Assembly (NCBI RefSeq): GCF_001672775.1
Contig: NZ_LZKJ01000177.1
Location: 1-51,648 of the forward strand
From: Mycobacterium kyorinense
GTDB taxonomy: Bacteria > Actinomycetota > Actinomycetes > Mycobacteriales > Mycobacteriaceae
DNA: 51,648 bases
Reading direction: 5' to 3'
The position numbers and the translations under genes were made by a program. Shown piece by piece: positions 32,335-40,516 of the stretch (its first letter is position 1; every line of letters begins with the position of its first letter). The notes below the pieces were generated by a model. That model worked only from the letters and a program-made list of their open reading frames with translations. It did no database searches and had not been told where the DNA came from.

Positions 32335-33477
32335 CTACCTGCCCCCACCCCATGGGATTGATTTCAGGTTGCCTAGGCGCTGCGCTGCGGATACGGCATG
32401 ACCTTCCAAGGAGAGTACCAACTCCGGTCTAATAATGGGAGTCATGGCTCGGCCGCGAAGATAATCATCGAATGCTTCAGCCGTCGTCCACTTGGGGTGA
32501 AAGTCGAGTTCGTCGCGCATTCGCGTGGTGTCCATAACTCGGCCATAACTGAGATAGTCGAGTTGCTCACGATTTATTTCGGTATAGCGATTAGCCCGTC
32601 TCAGCGAATCGAGCGCCCACAGCCCGAATCCGGGTACCGGCAGCGGGATCCGGCCGGCGCGCCGGATCGCTTGCGACAGCATCATGATCCCGCTGGCGCC
32701 GACGTTGAAGGTGCCGGCCTTGCCGGCCATCGCGGCGCGCTCCAGCGCCCCCAGGGCGTCCTGCTCGTGCAGCAACTGCAGCCGGGCGTCGCGGCCGGCG
32801 ACCGTCGGGACCAGCGGCCCGGCCAGGTAGCGCGACAGCGTGGTGTCCATCGCCGGCCCGATCATGTTGGCCAGCCGCAGAATGGTCACCGAGATATCGG
32901 ACCGACGCCGGCCCAGCCCGCGGGCATACCCCTCGATGTCGAGGCTGTCCTTGGGGAAGCCTTCCCGGAAGGGGCGACGGCTGCTGCAGTCCTCGGTGAA
33001 CATCACCGGGTCATGCGGGCTAGATCCGTAGACCTCCGACGTCGACTTCAACACGACGCGGCGCAACGAGGGCGCCTTTTGGCAGGCCGCGAACAATTGC
33101 ATCGCGCCCATCACGTTGATTTCCTTCAACGCCGCCCCGCCCCCGGCCCGCGGTACATACGACGCCGCCGCCGCGTGCACCACGGTGTCGACGTCGCCGT
33201 TTCGAATCACCTTGGCGATAAAGGGGTTGCGTATATCGGCGCGGACGAATTCGGCGCGGCCCATCCGGCGCAGCATGTCCTTGCTGGGGGCGATCGCATC
33301 GACGGCGATGACCCGGTTGATCAACGGGTTCTGGGCAAGCCGGGCCGTCAGGTAACCGCCCAGAAACCGGCACGCGCCGGTGACCAGCACGACTTTCGGG
33401 TAATGGACGGTATCGGTGCCTGTGCCGCGTGATTTGGCGCCCGTTTCCGCACCGGGTTGACCGTCCGACGAATCCAC
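32335..33477 (-). CDS. galE2: NAD-dependent epimerase/dehydratase family protein (GalE2-like)
   Basis: A 380-residue extended short-chain dehydrogenase fold. The glycine motif is VTGACRFLGGYLTARL near residue 32, followed by VDTVVHAAAASYVPR and KSTSEVYGSSP. The tyrosine of the usual YxxxK is present in IEGYARGLG but the lysine four residues on is not, so classical epimerase chemistry is doubtful. It is translated just before the acyltransferase gene (5-base gap). The gene corresponds to Rv0501. Confidence 0.87.
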   Translation of the reverse strand: MDSSDGQPGAETGAKSRGTGTDTVHYPKVVLVTGACRFLGGYLTARLAQNPLINRVIAVDAIAPSKDMLRRMGRAEFVRADIRNPFIAKVIRNGDVDTVVHAAAASYVPRAGGGAALKEINVMGAMQLFAACQKAPSLRRVVLKSTSEVYGSSPHDPVMFTEDCSSRRPFREGFPKDSLDIEGYARGLGRRRSDISVTILRLANMIGPAMDTTLSRYLAGPLVPTVAGRDARLQLLHEQDALGALERAAMAGKAGTFNVGASGIMMLSQAIRRAGRIPLPVPGFGLWALDSLRRANRYTEINREQLDYLSYGRVMDTTRMRDELDFHPKWTTAEAFDDYLRGRAMTPIIRPELVLSLEGHAVSAAQRLGNLKSIPWGGGR

Positions 33478-33551
33478 TCCGCCAGCCTAACGGGCTGGTG
33501 CTACCGCAGCGTTACCAAACAACGGTCGCCAGCGACGAGTTCGGGCCGAAA

Positions 33552-33653
33552 TTACTTGCCGAGTTTTCTGCGCTGCACCCGGGTACGGCGAAGCAGCTTG
33601 CGGTGCTTCTTCTTCGACATCCTCTTGCGCCGCTTCTTGATTACTGAGCCCAT
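33552..33653 (-). CDS. Small ribosomal protein bS22
   Basis: A 33-residue, extremely basic protein beginning [19 protein letters not shown] and ending RRKLGK. This is the actinobacterial AURKAIP1/COX24-type small protein found as bS22 in the mycobacterial 30S subunit near the decoding region. It matches Rv0500B. The gene is so short that it is often omitted. AGCGGAG precedes the ATG. It lies between the BldC-like gene and galE2 on the same strand. Confidence 0.95.
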
Positions 33654-33831
33654 AACTCCGCTATCTGTGTGGCCATCCGAGTCCACCGTGGCCGCTGCTG
33701 AAATGACCCGGTTACTCTACCTGGGCCGCCACCCGGAACGGAAAAGCGTCGACTGGGCATCCTGGGCGACGACGCACGCCGCCGTGAGCGCACAGTGAGC
33801 GCCGTGAGCGCACTCTCAACGCAGGTTCGTG

Positions 33832-34095
33832 TTAGCCGGCGTCGAAGTAGGAGCTCTCCAGCATGTCGTGCACGGCCTTGGCGTGCACCCGGAAGGATCG
33901 CCCGACGCGAACCGCAGGCAGTTCACCGTTGTGAACCAGCCGGTAGACCGTCATCTTGCTGACCCGCATCAGCGCCGCCACCTCGGCCACAGTGAGAAAT
34001 TGTGTCCTGGGCTGTTGGCCGTCGGGCGAACCCGTGTCACGTGCCGATTTACCGCCAGCTGAATCCCGCGCCGATGGCCCGTTCATAGACGTCAT
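33832..34095 (-). CDS. Excisionase/BldC-like small DNA-binding protein (Rv0500A-like)
   Basis: An 87-residue protein. About 30 disordered residues are followed by a MerR/excisionase-type winged helix-turn-helix, FLTVAEVAALMRVSKMTVYRLV and NGELPAVRVGRSFRVH. It is highly conserved in actinobacteria (BldC family), where members bind direct repeats at promoters. ATG at 34095 is followed by MTSMNGPSARD, as in the M. tuberculosis protein. It has its own 138-base upstream gap with a TATTCT box (34177-34172), so it is probably transcribed independently of proC. Confidence 0.92.
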   Translation of the reverse strand: MTSMNGPSARDSAGGKSARDTGSPDGQQPRTQFLTVAEVAALMRVSKMTVYRLVHNGELPAVRVGRSFRVHAKAVHDMLESSYFDAG

Positions 34096-34233
34096 CGCAA
34101 CCCAATCAGTCAGGCCCGCGCAGTCCCAGTGGCTTCCCCTCCGCTGGCACTTACGCGTGCATACAAAGAGGAGAATAGCGGGACTAGTGGGGTTCCTGCG
34201 ACGGGTGGTAGGAAATCAGAAAAAATTTATGAA

Positions 34234-35121
34234 TTACTCTGATGTGATTCTTAGCTGCTCAGAGCGCCTTTTCGCGGCTTGCACCGCGTCGTCGACCGCG
34301 CTGCGCAAACCACCGCGTTCGAGTTCCCGCAGCGCAGCCGCGGTGGTACCGCCGGGTGAGGTAACGGTCGCCCGCAGCCGCGCCGCCGTCGTATCGATGG
34401 TGAGATCGGGCGGCGCTTCGCTAGCTGGCGCGCGGTCCTGCTCCATGCGCTCCAACAACATTGCCGCAGACCCGGCCATGGTCTGGGCGACCAGCTCGGT
34501 GGCGACCTGACGGGTCAGGCCCACGGCGACGCCCGCATCGACCAATGCCTCGACCACCAGGAAGAAATACGCCGGCCCCGACCCCGACACCGCGGTCACG
34601 GCGTCCAGCTGGTTCTCCGGGACGGTCAGCACGCCGCCGACGCAGTCGAACAAGGCGGCGACCTCTTTGAGCTGTTCGGGGGTCACGAAGCGGCCCTTGG
34701 CCAGCGCGCTGACTCCCGCCCCGACCAACGCCGGCGCGTTGGGCATCACTCGCACCACCGGTGTGCCGGCCGGCATTTTGGCTTCCAGGTAGCTGGTGGT
34801 GACGCCAGCCGCGACGGTGATGAAGACCTGCTCGGGGCTGTCGTCCTCGGCCTGGGCGGCCGCGTGCGCGATCTCGCCGACGACCGACTCGACATCGGAG
34901 GGCTTCACGGCGACGATGACGAACGTCGCGTTTTCCACCGCGTCGGTCAGCGAGGCCACCAGCACCGAGTACGTCTCGGCTAGATACCGGGCGCGGTCGG
35001 GCTGCCGTTCGGCCACCACGAGGTCTTTGACCTGCCGGCCCGCCCGCAGCAGGCCTGACAGCAACGCCTCCCCCATGTTGCCGCCGCCGATGATCGCGAT
35101 TCTGGCCATGGGGGCAAGCAT
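34234..35121 (-). CDS. proC: Pyrroline-5-carboxylate reductase
   Basis: ProC reduces pyrroline-5-carboxylate to proline with NAD(P)H. The 295-residue protein has IAIIGGGNMGEALLSGL at the start (NAD(P) site), VVRVMPNAPALVG, and the C-terminal AVSGSGPAYFFLVVEAL and SPGGTTAAALRELE signatures. It begins 16 bases after the thioesterase-like gene on the same strand, part of a five-gene run from ppx. Length equals Rv0500. Confidence 0.95.
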   Translation of the reverse strand: MLAPMARIAIIGGGNMGEALLSGLLRAGRQVKDLVVAERQPDRARYLAETYSVLVASLTDAVENATFVIVAVKPSDVESVVGEIAHAAAQAEDDSPEQVFITVAAGVTTSYLEAKMPAGTPVVRVMPNAPALVGAGVSALAKGRFVTPEQLKEVAALFDCVGGVLTVPENQLDAVTAVSGSGPAYFFLVVEALVDAGVAVGLTRQVATELVAQTMAGSAAMLLERMEQDRAPASEAPPDLTIDTTAARLRATVTSPGGTTAAALRELERGGLRSAVDDAVQAAKRRSEQLRITSE

Positions 35122-35137
35122 GGCAGACCCACGGTGA

Positions 35138-35953
35138 CTAGCGCCCAGGCACCATCGCCAGCTGACGGGTCTGCACCACGATGCGGCCGTCGCAGTCGAC
35201 GACGGTGTGGTCCTCGTCGAACCAGTCCTGGCCGATCTGCATGCACGTGCACACCACCCGCAGCCAACCGTCGGCGGGCAATCCGCGCAGGTAGGCGGTG
35301 AGTTGCACGGTGGGCGCCCAGCCGGTGCGGCCCACCGCGAAGCTCACCGGCGCCGACACGTCGCCGCACATCAGCGCAAACAGCACATCGGGAGCCATGC
35401 CGCGCGGCCGCACCCACATCTGGATCATCGGGGGCTGCCCGTCGGTGGGCTCCAGCGTCGAAACCAGCGGCCGCACGTCGCAGCCCTCGGCCAGATGCAC
35501 CAGCCCGGCCATCGGATGTCCCGGACCGATCGGCGCGACGTCGGCGGGCGGTTCGGGCGCCATCAGCTCGGTGACCGGGTTGGCCGACAGCAACGGCGGG
35601 ACCACGTGTTCCGGCTCGCCGAGGGTGACCACCGCGTGCACAGCAGTGCGGTCGCCCTGATTGAGCTCGACGTCGACCACGCCGATTCGCCGACCGCGCT
35701 TGCGGATCGACGTCACGAGTTGCATCGGGCCGGGGTCGGGCGCCCACAAGAAACTGCCCGACACCGCGACCGGCTGCACGTTGGGGTCACCGTGGACGGT
35801 GCGCGCGGCGTTGGCGCACAACGCCAGCATGGCGCCGCCGTGCACCTTGGGCCCAATGGTCCAGTGCTCGTTCAGCTCCCCGTCGAATACGCCGTCGACC
35901 TCCGACTGGCGCAACAGCATCGCGTCGCTGAACAGGGTTGATCCAGAGCTCAT
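35138..35953 (-). CDS. Acyl-CoA thioesterase-like protein (double hot-dog, Rv0499-like)
   Basis: A 271-residue protein of the TesB-like/4HBT_3 type. It has an N-terminal hot-dog with HGGAMLALCANAA and a C-terminal one with LTAYLRGLPADGWLRV and DGRIVVQTRQLAMV, which resembles the thioesterase II end. It probably hydrolyses acyl-CoA; the chain length is unknown. ATG at 35953 fits. It lies in the ppx-proC run with 25 bases before and 16 after. Confidence 0.82.
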   Translation of the reverse strand: MSSGSTLFSDAMLLRQSEVDGVFDGELNEHWTIGPKVHGGAMLALCANAARTVHGDPNVQPVAVSGSFLWAPDPGPMQLVTSIRKRGRRIGVVDVELNQGDRTAVHAVVTLGEPEHVVPPLLSANPVTELMAPEPPADVAPIGPGHPMAGLVHLAEGCDVRPLVSTLEPTDGQPPMIQMWVRPRGMAPDVLFALMCGDVSAPVSFAVGRTGWAPTVQLTAYLRGLPADGWLRVVCTCMQIGQDWFDEDHTVVDCDGRIVVQTRQLAMVPGR

Positions 35954-35978
35954 CGGTTTCCTTCGCGTCCTTGGGGCC

Positions 35979-36821
35979 TCAACGCAGCAGATGCGTCCGG
36001 GCGAACTGCAGCGACTCGGCCAGCATGGCTTCCCGCTCGTGGGCCGACCGCGCCGCCGAGGTGGACACTTCCAGCACGACGTGGCCCGCGAAGCCGCCGG
36101 CGGCCAGCATCTCGCACACCTCGACCACCGGTTGGCTACCCCGGCCGGGCACCAGGTGTTCGTCGGCGGGCAGCCCGCTGCCGTCGCACAGATGCAGGTG
36201 CACCAGGCCCGACCCCATCCGCTCGGCCATTTCCAGCGCGTCGCTGCCGGCGGTCGCGGTGTGTGACAGGTCCAGCGTGTAGTGCGCGTGGTTGCCGTCC
36301 AGCGGATCGTAGGACGGCGAGAACGCCGAAATGCCCAGACCGGGCCCCCCGCCCCGGCGGCGCATCCGTTCGATGGACTGCTCGGCGCCGAAGAACCGGT
36401 CGGCGCGGAACGGGAACATGTTCTCGACGGCCACCAGCACGTCGCTGGCGGCTTCCAGCTCGGCGACCTGCTCGGCGAACCCGTCGGCGTAGCGCCGCTG
36501 CCACCGGAACGGCGGATGTACGACGACGGTTTGGGCGCCCAGCTTTTCGGCGGCCCGCACGCTGCGTTCCAGCTTGGGAATCGGGTTGGCGCCCCAGACC
36601 CGTTGTGAGATCAGCAGACAGGGCGCGTGCACCGACAGCACCGGCATCCGGTAGCGCCTGGAGAGCTTGGCGACCGCGGCGACATCCTGGCTGACCGACT
36701 CCCCCCACACCATCAGCTCGACACCGTCGTAGCCGAGGTTGGCGGCATACTCGAAAGCGGCCTCGGTCCTCATCGGATAGACCGAGGCCGTCGACAGACC
36801 GACCTTGATGGCTGGGCGCAC
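35979..36821 (-). CDS. Sugar phosphate isomerase/epimerase (TIM barrel, Rv0498-like)
   Basis: A 280-residue xylose-isomerase-like / AP-endonuclease-2-like barrel. Metal-binding positions are suggested by VHPPF, AVENMFPF, LDLSHTATAG, LVHLHLCDGSG and VLEVS, with the Glu, Asp and His expected for a divalent metal site. The substrate is unknown. The GTG at 36821 starts seven bases after the stop of the acidic membrane protein, and the length equals Rv0498. Confidence 0.88.
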   Translation of the reverse strand: MRPAIKVGLSTASVYPMRTEAAFEYAANLGYDGVELMVWGESVSQDVAAVAKLSRRYRMPVLSVHAPCLLISQRVWGANPIPKLERSVRAAEKLGAQTVVVHPPFRWQRRYADGFAEQVAELEAASDVLVAVENMFPFRADRFFGAEQSIERMRRRGGGPGLGISAFSPSYDPLDGNHAHYTLDLSHTATAGSDALEMAERMGSGLVHLHLCDGSGLPADEHLVPGRGSQPVVEVCEMLAAGGFAGHVVLEVSTSAARSAHEREAMLAESLQFARTHLLR

Positions 36822-36828
36822 TGACCAG

Positions 36829-37827
36829 TTAGCCGGACTGCAACAACGCCAACGGCCCCAGCGTCACCAGTGCCCCCACCGCGACCGCGATCAACGTGCT
36901 GGCGATGTCCTCCGTCTTGCGGACCACCCGCACCCCGACCACCAGGCCGAGAATGACCAGCACCGACAGCACCAGGGCCACGATGTTGTTCCACCGCCAC
37001 AGTTGGTCGAACGCGATGAACAGCCCGGCACCGAAGGCGACGGCCAGGATCGACTGCAGCACAACCAAACCGCCGCGCATCAGGGTTTCGGTGCGACCGG
37101 GCCACGCGTAGGTGTCGTCGGCGTCAGCGGCCACATCGTCGTCGAGATCGTCGATGTCGGGGTAGTCCTCGTCGACGTCGTCGCCGTAGTCTTCGTCGGC
37201 CTCAGCCTCGGCTTCGGCGTCGACGTCCGCAGAAGCGCTCTTGCCGCCGAAAAGTCGGCTGGCCGAGGAGCGCAGATACGACCGCACGTAGGCGGAGTCG
37301 TCGGTGGCCGGTTCGGCCTCCCGCACGTCGGTGTCCATCACGTCGACCGGCATGCCGGCGTAGTCCTCCAACGGATCCGGGTTCATCCCTTCGGCGCCTG
37401 CCGCGGCCCCGTCGGCGTCGTCGGTTTGCTCGTCGTCGACCGGGAGGGGTTTGCGTACCGGCAGCGGGTAGGGGCTGCGCTCGGGCCGCGATTCGCGCGC
37501 GGGCTGCGGCGGGGACTCCGGCCAGCGGGGCTGCGGTTCGGACCAGTAGGCAGTGGTGTCGGCGGTCTGGTCGTCCGTCGGCTGGTCAACCCGGACCGCG
37601 CCATTGGGGCGACGGGAGTGCGATGCGGGCGCGGGGGTCTCGTCGGGCTCGGTGTCCTCGCTGACGACCGGGATTTCGCCGGTCAGTTCAGCGACGGTGA
37701 CCGCGTCGTCGTTGCCGCGCCGACGTCGACGACGGCCGGCGGGCGGCGGCGCGCCGATAGTGCCGTTCTTGGCCAGCAGTTCGGCTACCGAGATCGGCCG
37801 GCTTGAGCTGTCATTGGGTCCAGTCAT
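36829..37827 (-). CDS. Membrane protein with long acidic disordered N-terminus (Rv0497-like)
   Basis: A 332-residue protein. Its N-terminus has the conserved block PISVAELLAKNGTIGAPP, then an RRRRRR patch, a Pro/Arg-rich linker, and an Asp/Glu-dense stretch (about residues 210-245). Three hydrophobic helices follow near the C-terminus. The short N-terminal block recurs at the start of several actinobacterial proteins and may be a protein-binding motif. The ATG overlaps the ppx stop (ATGA). The role is unknown. Confidence 0.8.
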   Translation of the reverse strand: MTGPNDSSSRPISVAELLAKNGTIGAPPPAGRRRRRRGNDDAVTVAELTGEIPVVSEDTEPDETPAPASHSRRPNGAVRVDQPTDDQTADTTAYWSEPQPRWPESPPQPARESRPERSPYPLPVRKPLPVDDEQTDDADGAAAGAEGMNPDPLEDYAGMPVDVMDTDVREAEPATDDSAYVRSYLRSSASRLFGGKSASADVDAEAEAEADEDYGDDVDEDYPDIDDLDDDVAADADDTYAWPGRTETLMRGGLVVLQSILAVAFGAGLFIAFDQLWRWNNIVALVLSVLVILGLVVGVRVVRKTEDIASTLIAVAVGALVTLGPLALLQSG

Positions 37828-38843
37828 GGTGTGTTGCTCCTCGATCGGCCAACAGCAGCCCGATCAGCGTGCTGGTTACCAGCATCCCGTACGGACGTCT
37901 CGACGAGGGCGGTTCCGTCGGCTTCGCTGTCGAGTTTGCGCAAAATGAGACCTTCCCGTAGCGCCCACGGGCAGATGTCCACGGTTTCGATCGACAGCGC
38001 TCGCATACTCGCCTCGGCCACCAGAGCTCCCGCCACGATCTGCGGCGCCCGCTCGGCACTCACTCCTTCCAGCTCGGCACGGTCAGCGGTCGTCATCCTA
38101 GAGATGAAAGATATGAGTTGTCTGAGGCCACTGGCGGTGAGTGTCCGCTTCACCCGGGTCCCGGCCGCCGAGGGCGCCGCGCCGGTGAGCCGGGCCAGCG
38201 ACCGGAACGTCTTCGACGTCGCCACCGCGAGGTCGGGGCTGCCCGCTTCCAGGACGGTTTGGCTGGCGTCGGCCAGCTCGGAGTCCAGCCAGTCGCGCAG
38301 CATGCCGACTCGCCGCCGGCCGGGCGGATCGTCTTGCAGCCAGTCGCGGGTCAGCCGTCCGGCGCCCAGCGGCAGCGACAACGCGACTTCGGGTTCCTCG
38401 TCGACGCCGCTGGACAGCTCCAACGACCCGCCGCCGATGTCGAGGTTGATGATTCGTCCGGCACTCCACCCGTACCAGCGGCGCACCGACAGGAAGGTCA
38501 GCCTCGACTCGTCGACCCCGCGCAGCACCTGCAGCTCGACGCCGGTCTCGGCGCGCACCCGGGACAGCACGTCCTCGGAGTTCTCCGCGTCGCGAACCGC
38601 GGACGTGGCAAACGCCATCAGCTCCGCGCAGCCCGAGCTGACCGCGATCTTGCTGAACTCGTCGATCGTCGAAATCAGTTTGTCGGCGCCGCGGCGCGTG
38701 ATCTTGCCGGAGCTGTCGGTGGCCTCGGCCAGCCGCAGGGTGGCCTTGGTCGAACTCATCGGCGTCGGGTGTCCACCCCGACGCGCGTCGACAACCAACA
38801 GATGGACCGTGTTGCTGCCCACGTCAAGCACACCCAATCGCAC
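37824..38843 (-). CDS. ppx: Exopolyphosphatase / guanosine pentaphosphatase (Ppx/GppA)
   Basis: A 339-residue protein of the sugar-kinase/actin-fold Ppx-GppA group. It has the phosphate-1 motif GVLDVGSNTVHLLVVDA at the start, FATSAVRDAENSEDV, and NLDIGGGSLELS as phosphate-2. It hydrolyses inorganic polyphosphate and possibly pppGpp, linking to the stringent response; Rv0496 is its counterpart (PPX1). GTG at 38843 gives the family-typical N-terminus. It is the first gene of the leftward run ending at proC, and the upstream 107 bases are divergent from the next gene. Confidence 0.94.
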   Translation of the reverse strand: MRLGVLDVGSNTVHLLVVDARRGGHPTPMSSTKATLRLAEATDSSGKITRRGADKLISTIDEFSKIAVSSGCAELMAFATSAVRDAENSEDVLSRVRAETGVELQVLRGVDESRLTFLSVRRWYGWSAGRIINLDIGGGSLELSSGVDEEPEVALSLPLGAGRLTRDWLQDDPPGRRRVGMLRDWLDSELADASQTVLEAGSPDLAVATSKTFRSLARLTGAAPSAAGTRVKRTLTASGLRQLISFISRMTTADRAELEGVSAERAPQIVAGALVAEASMRALSIETVDICPWALREGLILRKLDSEADGTALVETSVRDAGNQHADRAAVGRSRSNTP

Positions 38844-38950
38844 GAAACACCAGCCTACGTTGGCGTTGAGCGGACCGAACGTCGCCCGGCGACGATGCCG
38901 GGCCGTGACACGGCGCGAGGAGGAGCCGGCCAAGACAGCAGTGGTCTACC

Positions 38951-39745
38951 GTGGAAATCGTGACCAGCTCGCATCCCACCCATCCCGGTGAGGTCGAATT
39001 GGACTTCGCGCGGGAATGGGTGGAGTTCTACGACCCGGACAATCCCGAGCATCTGATCGCAGCCGACCTCACCTGGCTGCTGTCGCGGTGGACGTGCGTG
39101 TTCGGCACGCCGGCCTGCCAGGGCACCGTGGCGGGGCGCCCCGACGACGGATGTTGTTCGCACGGAGCGTTTTTGTCCGACGACGACGACCGCGCCCGGC
39201 TCGACGATGCGGTCTCCCAGTTGACCGACGACGACTGGCAGTTCCGCGAAAAAGGTCTGGGCCGCAAGGGTTATCTCGAGCTCGACGAGCACGACGGCGA
39301 AGAGTCTTGGCGCACCCGCAAATACAAAGGTGCGTGCATCTTCTTGAACCGGCCCGGGTTCGAGGCCGGGCCGGGCTGCGCGCTGCACGTCGCGGCGCTG
39401 CGGCTCGACGTGCAGCCGCTGACCATGAAGCCCGATGTCTGCTGGCAGTTGCCGATCCGGCGCAGCCAGGAGTGGGTGACCCGCCCCGACGGCAGCGAGA
39501 TCCTCAAGACCACCGTCACCGAATACGACCGCCGCGGCTGGGGTGCCGGCGGCGCCGACCTGCACTGGTATTGCACCGGCGATCCGGCCGCCCATGTCGG
39601 CGCCAAACAGGTGTGGGAAAGCCTGGCCGCCGAACTGACCGAGCTGCTCGGCGATAAGGCCTACGCCGAACTGGCCGCAATGTGCAAGCGGCGCAGCGCA
39701 TTAGGGCTCGTCGCGGTCCACCCGGCAACCCGGGCCGCCGAATAG
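38951..39745 (+). CDS. Conserved cysteine-rich protein (Rv0495c-like)
   Basis: A 264-residue soluble protein. It has a Cys cluster in WTCVFGTPACQG and DDGCCSHGAF (about residues 49-71) plus later cysteines in YKGACIFLNRPGF, GPGCAL, PDVCWQLP and HWYCTGD. This spacing suggests a metal or iron-sulfur site, but I know no characterised relative. GTG at 38951 is used; GTG at 38960 (VTSSHP) is equally possible. It diverges from ppx and converges on the FadR-type gene with a 19-base gap. The function is unknown. Confidence 0.78.
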   Translation: MEIVTSSHPTHPGEVELDFAREWVEFYDPDNPEHLIAADLTWLLSRWTCVFGTPACQGTVAGRPDDGCCSHGAFLSDDDDRARLDDAVSQLTDDDWQFREKGLGRKGYLELDEHDGEESWRTRKYKGACIFLNRPGFEAGPGCALHVAALRLDVQPLTMKPDVCWQLPIRRSQEWVTRPDGSEILKTTVTEYDRRGWGAGGADLHWYCTGDPAAHVGAKQVWESLAAELTELLGDKAYAELAAMCKRRSALGLVAVHPATRAAE

Positions 39746-39764
39746 CTGCGTCGCGCCTGCCGCC

Positions 39765-40490
39765 CTACTCCTCGGGGTATGCCTGCCGGAAGCACTCGAC
39801 CATGCGCAGCGCGCTGGCTTCCAGATAGGCCTCGACGCTGGCGGCAGCCGTCGCCGCTTGGCGCGCCAGCACCGCGTCGGTGATCGCACTCAGCTCGGCC
39901 AGCACCGTGTCGGCGTCGTCGTAGGCGGCGGTGAGCTCGTGTTCGCGACCGCCGAAGGCGTCTTCGACCCAGCGGTACAACAATCCCAGCGCCCGGTTGC
40001 CGGTGGCGTGGATCAGCACCCGGAAGAACGCCAGGTCGGCCTCCTGGCGCGCTTCGGATGTCGTCGCGCCGCGGACGGCGGCCAGCGCCGCGCGTAGCGC
40101 ATCCGCGTCGTCGACGGTGCCGCGCTCGGCGGCCAACCGTCCGATGAACCGGCCGAACGCCGCGCGGATCTCCAACACCTCGCCCAGAAAGTCCGGGCCC
40201 AGCTTGCGAACCAGCGCCTCGACCACCGCCGGGTGGGTGAGCTCGTCGGGGTCGCAGACCACGTTGCCGCTGCCGTGCCGGGCCTGAATCAGACCCATGT
40301 GCTGCAGCCGGGCCAGGCCTTGCCGCAGCGAGGTGCGGTTGACGCTGAGTTGCTCGGCGAGTTCGCGCTCCGGCGGCAGGGTCGATCCGGGCGGGAAGAC
40401 GCCGTCGAGGATCGCATCGGCGATCGACGCGGCGATTTGCTCGTCGATGCGCTGACGATCCGGCGGCCGGATTGGGCTTGACTGGTTCAT
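39765..40490 (-). CDS. FadR-subfamily GntR regulator (Rv0494-like)
   Basis: A 241-residue regulator. The N-terminal winged helix contains LPPERELAEQLSVNRTSLRQGLARLQHMG, and the all-helical FCD ligand domain follows from about residue 85. Rv0494 is described as a fatty-acid-responsive autoregulator. ATG at 40490 is favoured because a perfect-half-site palindrome begins at this codon. A TTG at 40502 is in frame. It diverges from the coupled trio at 40517-43703, which it probably represses. Confidence 0.9.
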   Translation of the reverse strand: MNQSSPIRPPDRQRIDEQIAASIADAILDGVFPPGSTLPPERELAEQLSVNRTSLRQGLARLQHMGLIQARHGSGNVVCDPDELTHPAVVEALVRKLGPDFLGEVLEIRAAFGRFIGRLAAERGTVDDADALRAALAAVRGATTSEARQEADLAFFRVLIHATGNRALGLLYRWVEDAFGGREHELTAAYDDADTVLAELSAITDAVLARQAATAAASVEAYLEASALRMVECFRQAYPEE

Positions 40491-40508
40491 TGGCTCAACC
40501 AATATACT
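40478..40508 (+). promoter_or_regulatory. Promoter TTGACT-N19-TATACT for the coupled trio
   Basis: TTGACT (40478-40483) and TATACT (40503-40508) face rightward with a 19-base spacer. The start codon at 40517 is only eight bases past the -10 box, so the message is probably leaderless, which is common in mycobacteria. The FadR-type palindrome fills the end of the spacer. Confidence 0.6.
40489..40503. promoter_or_regulatory. Predicted FadR/GntR operator ATTGGnTnAnCCAAT
   Basis: ATTGGCTCAACCAAT is a 15-base palindrome with perfect 5-base half sites. It touches the ATG of the regulator gene and abuts the -10 box of the divergent promoter. Binding would shut down both directions, which fits autoregulation plus control of the trio. 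It is inferred from symmetry and position. Confidence 0.65.
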
Positions 40509-40516
40509 CGAGCCCC

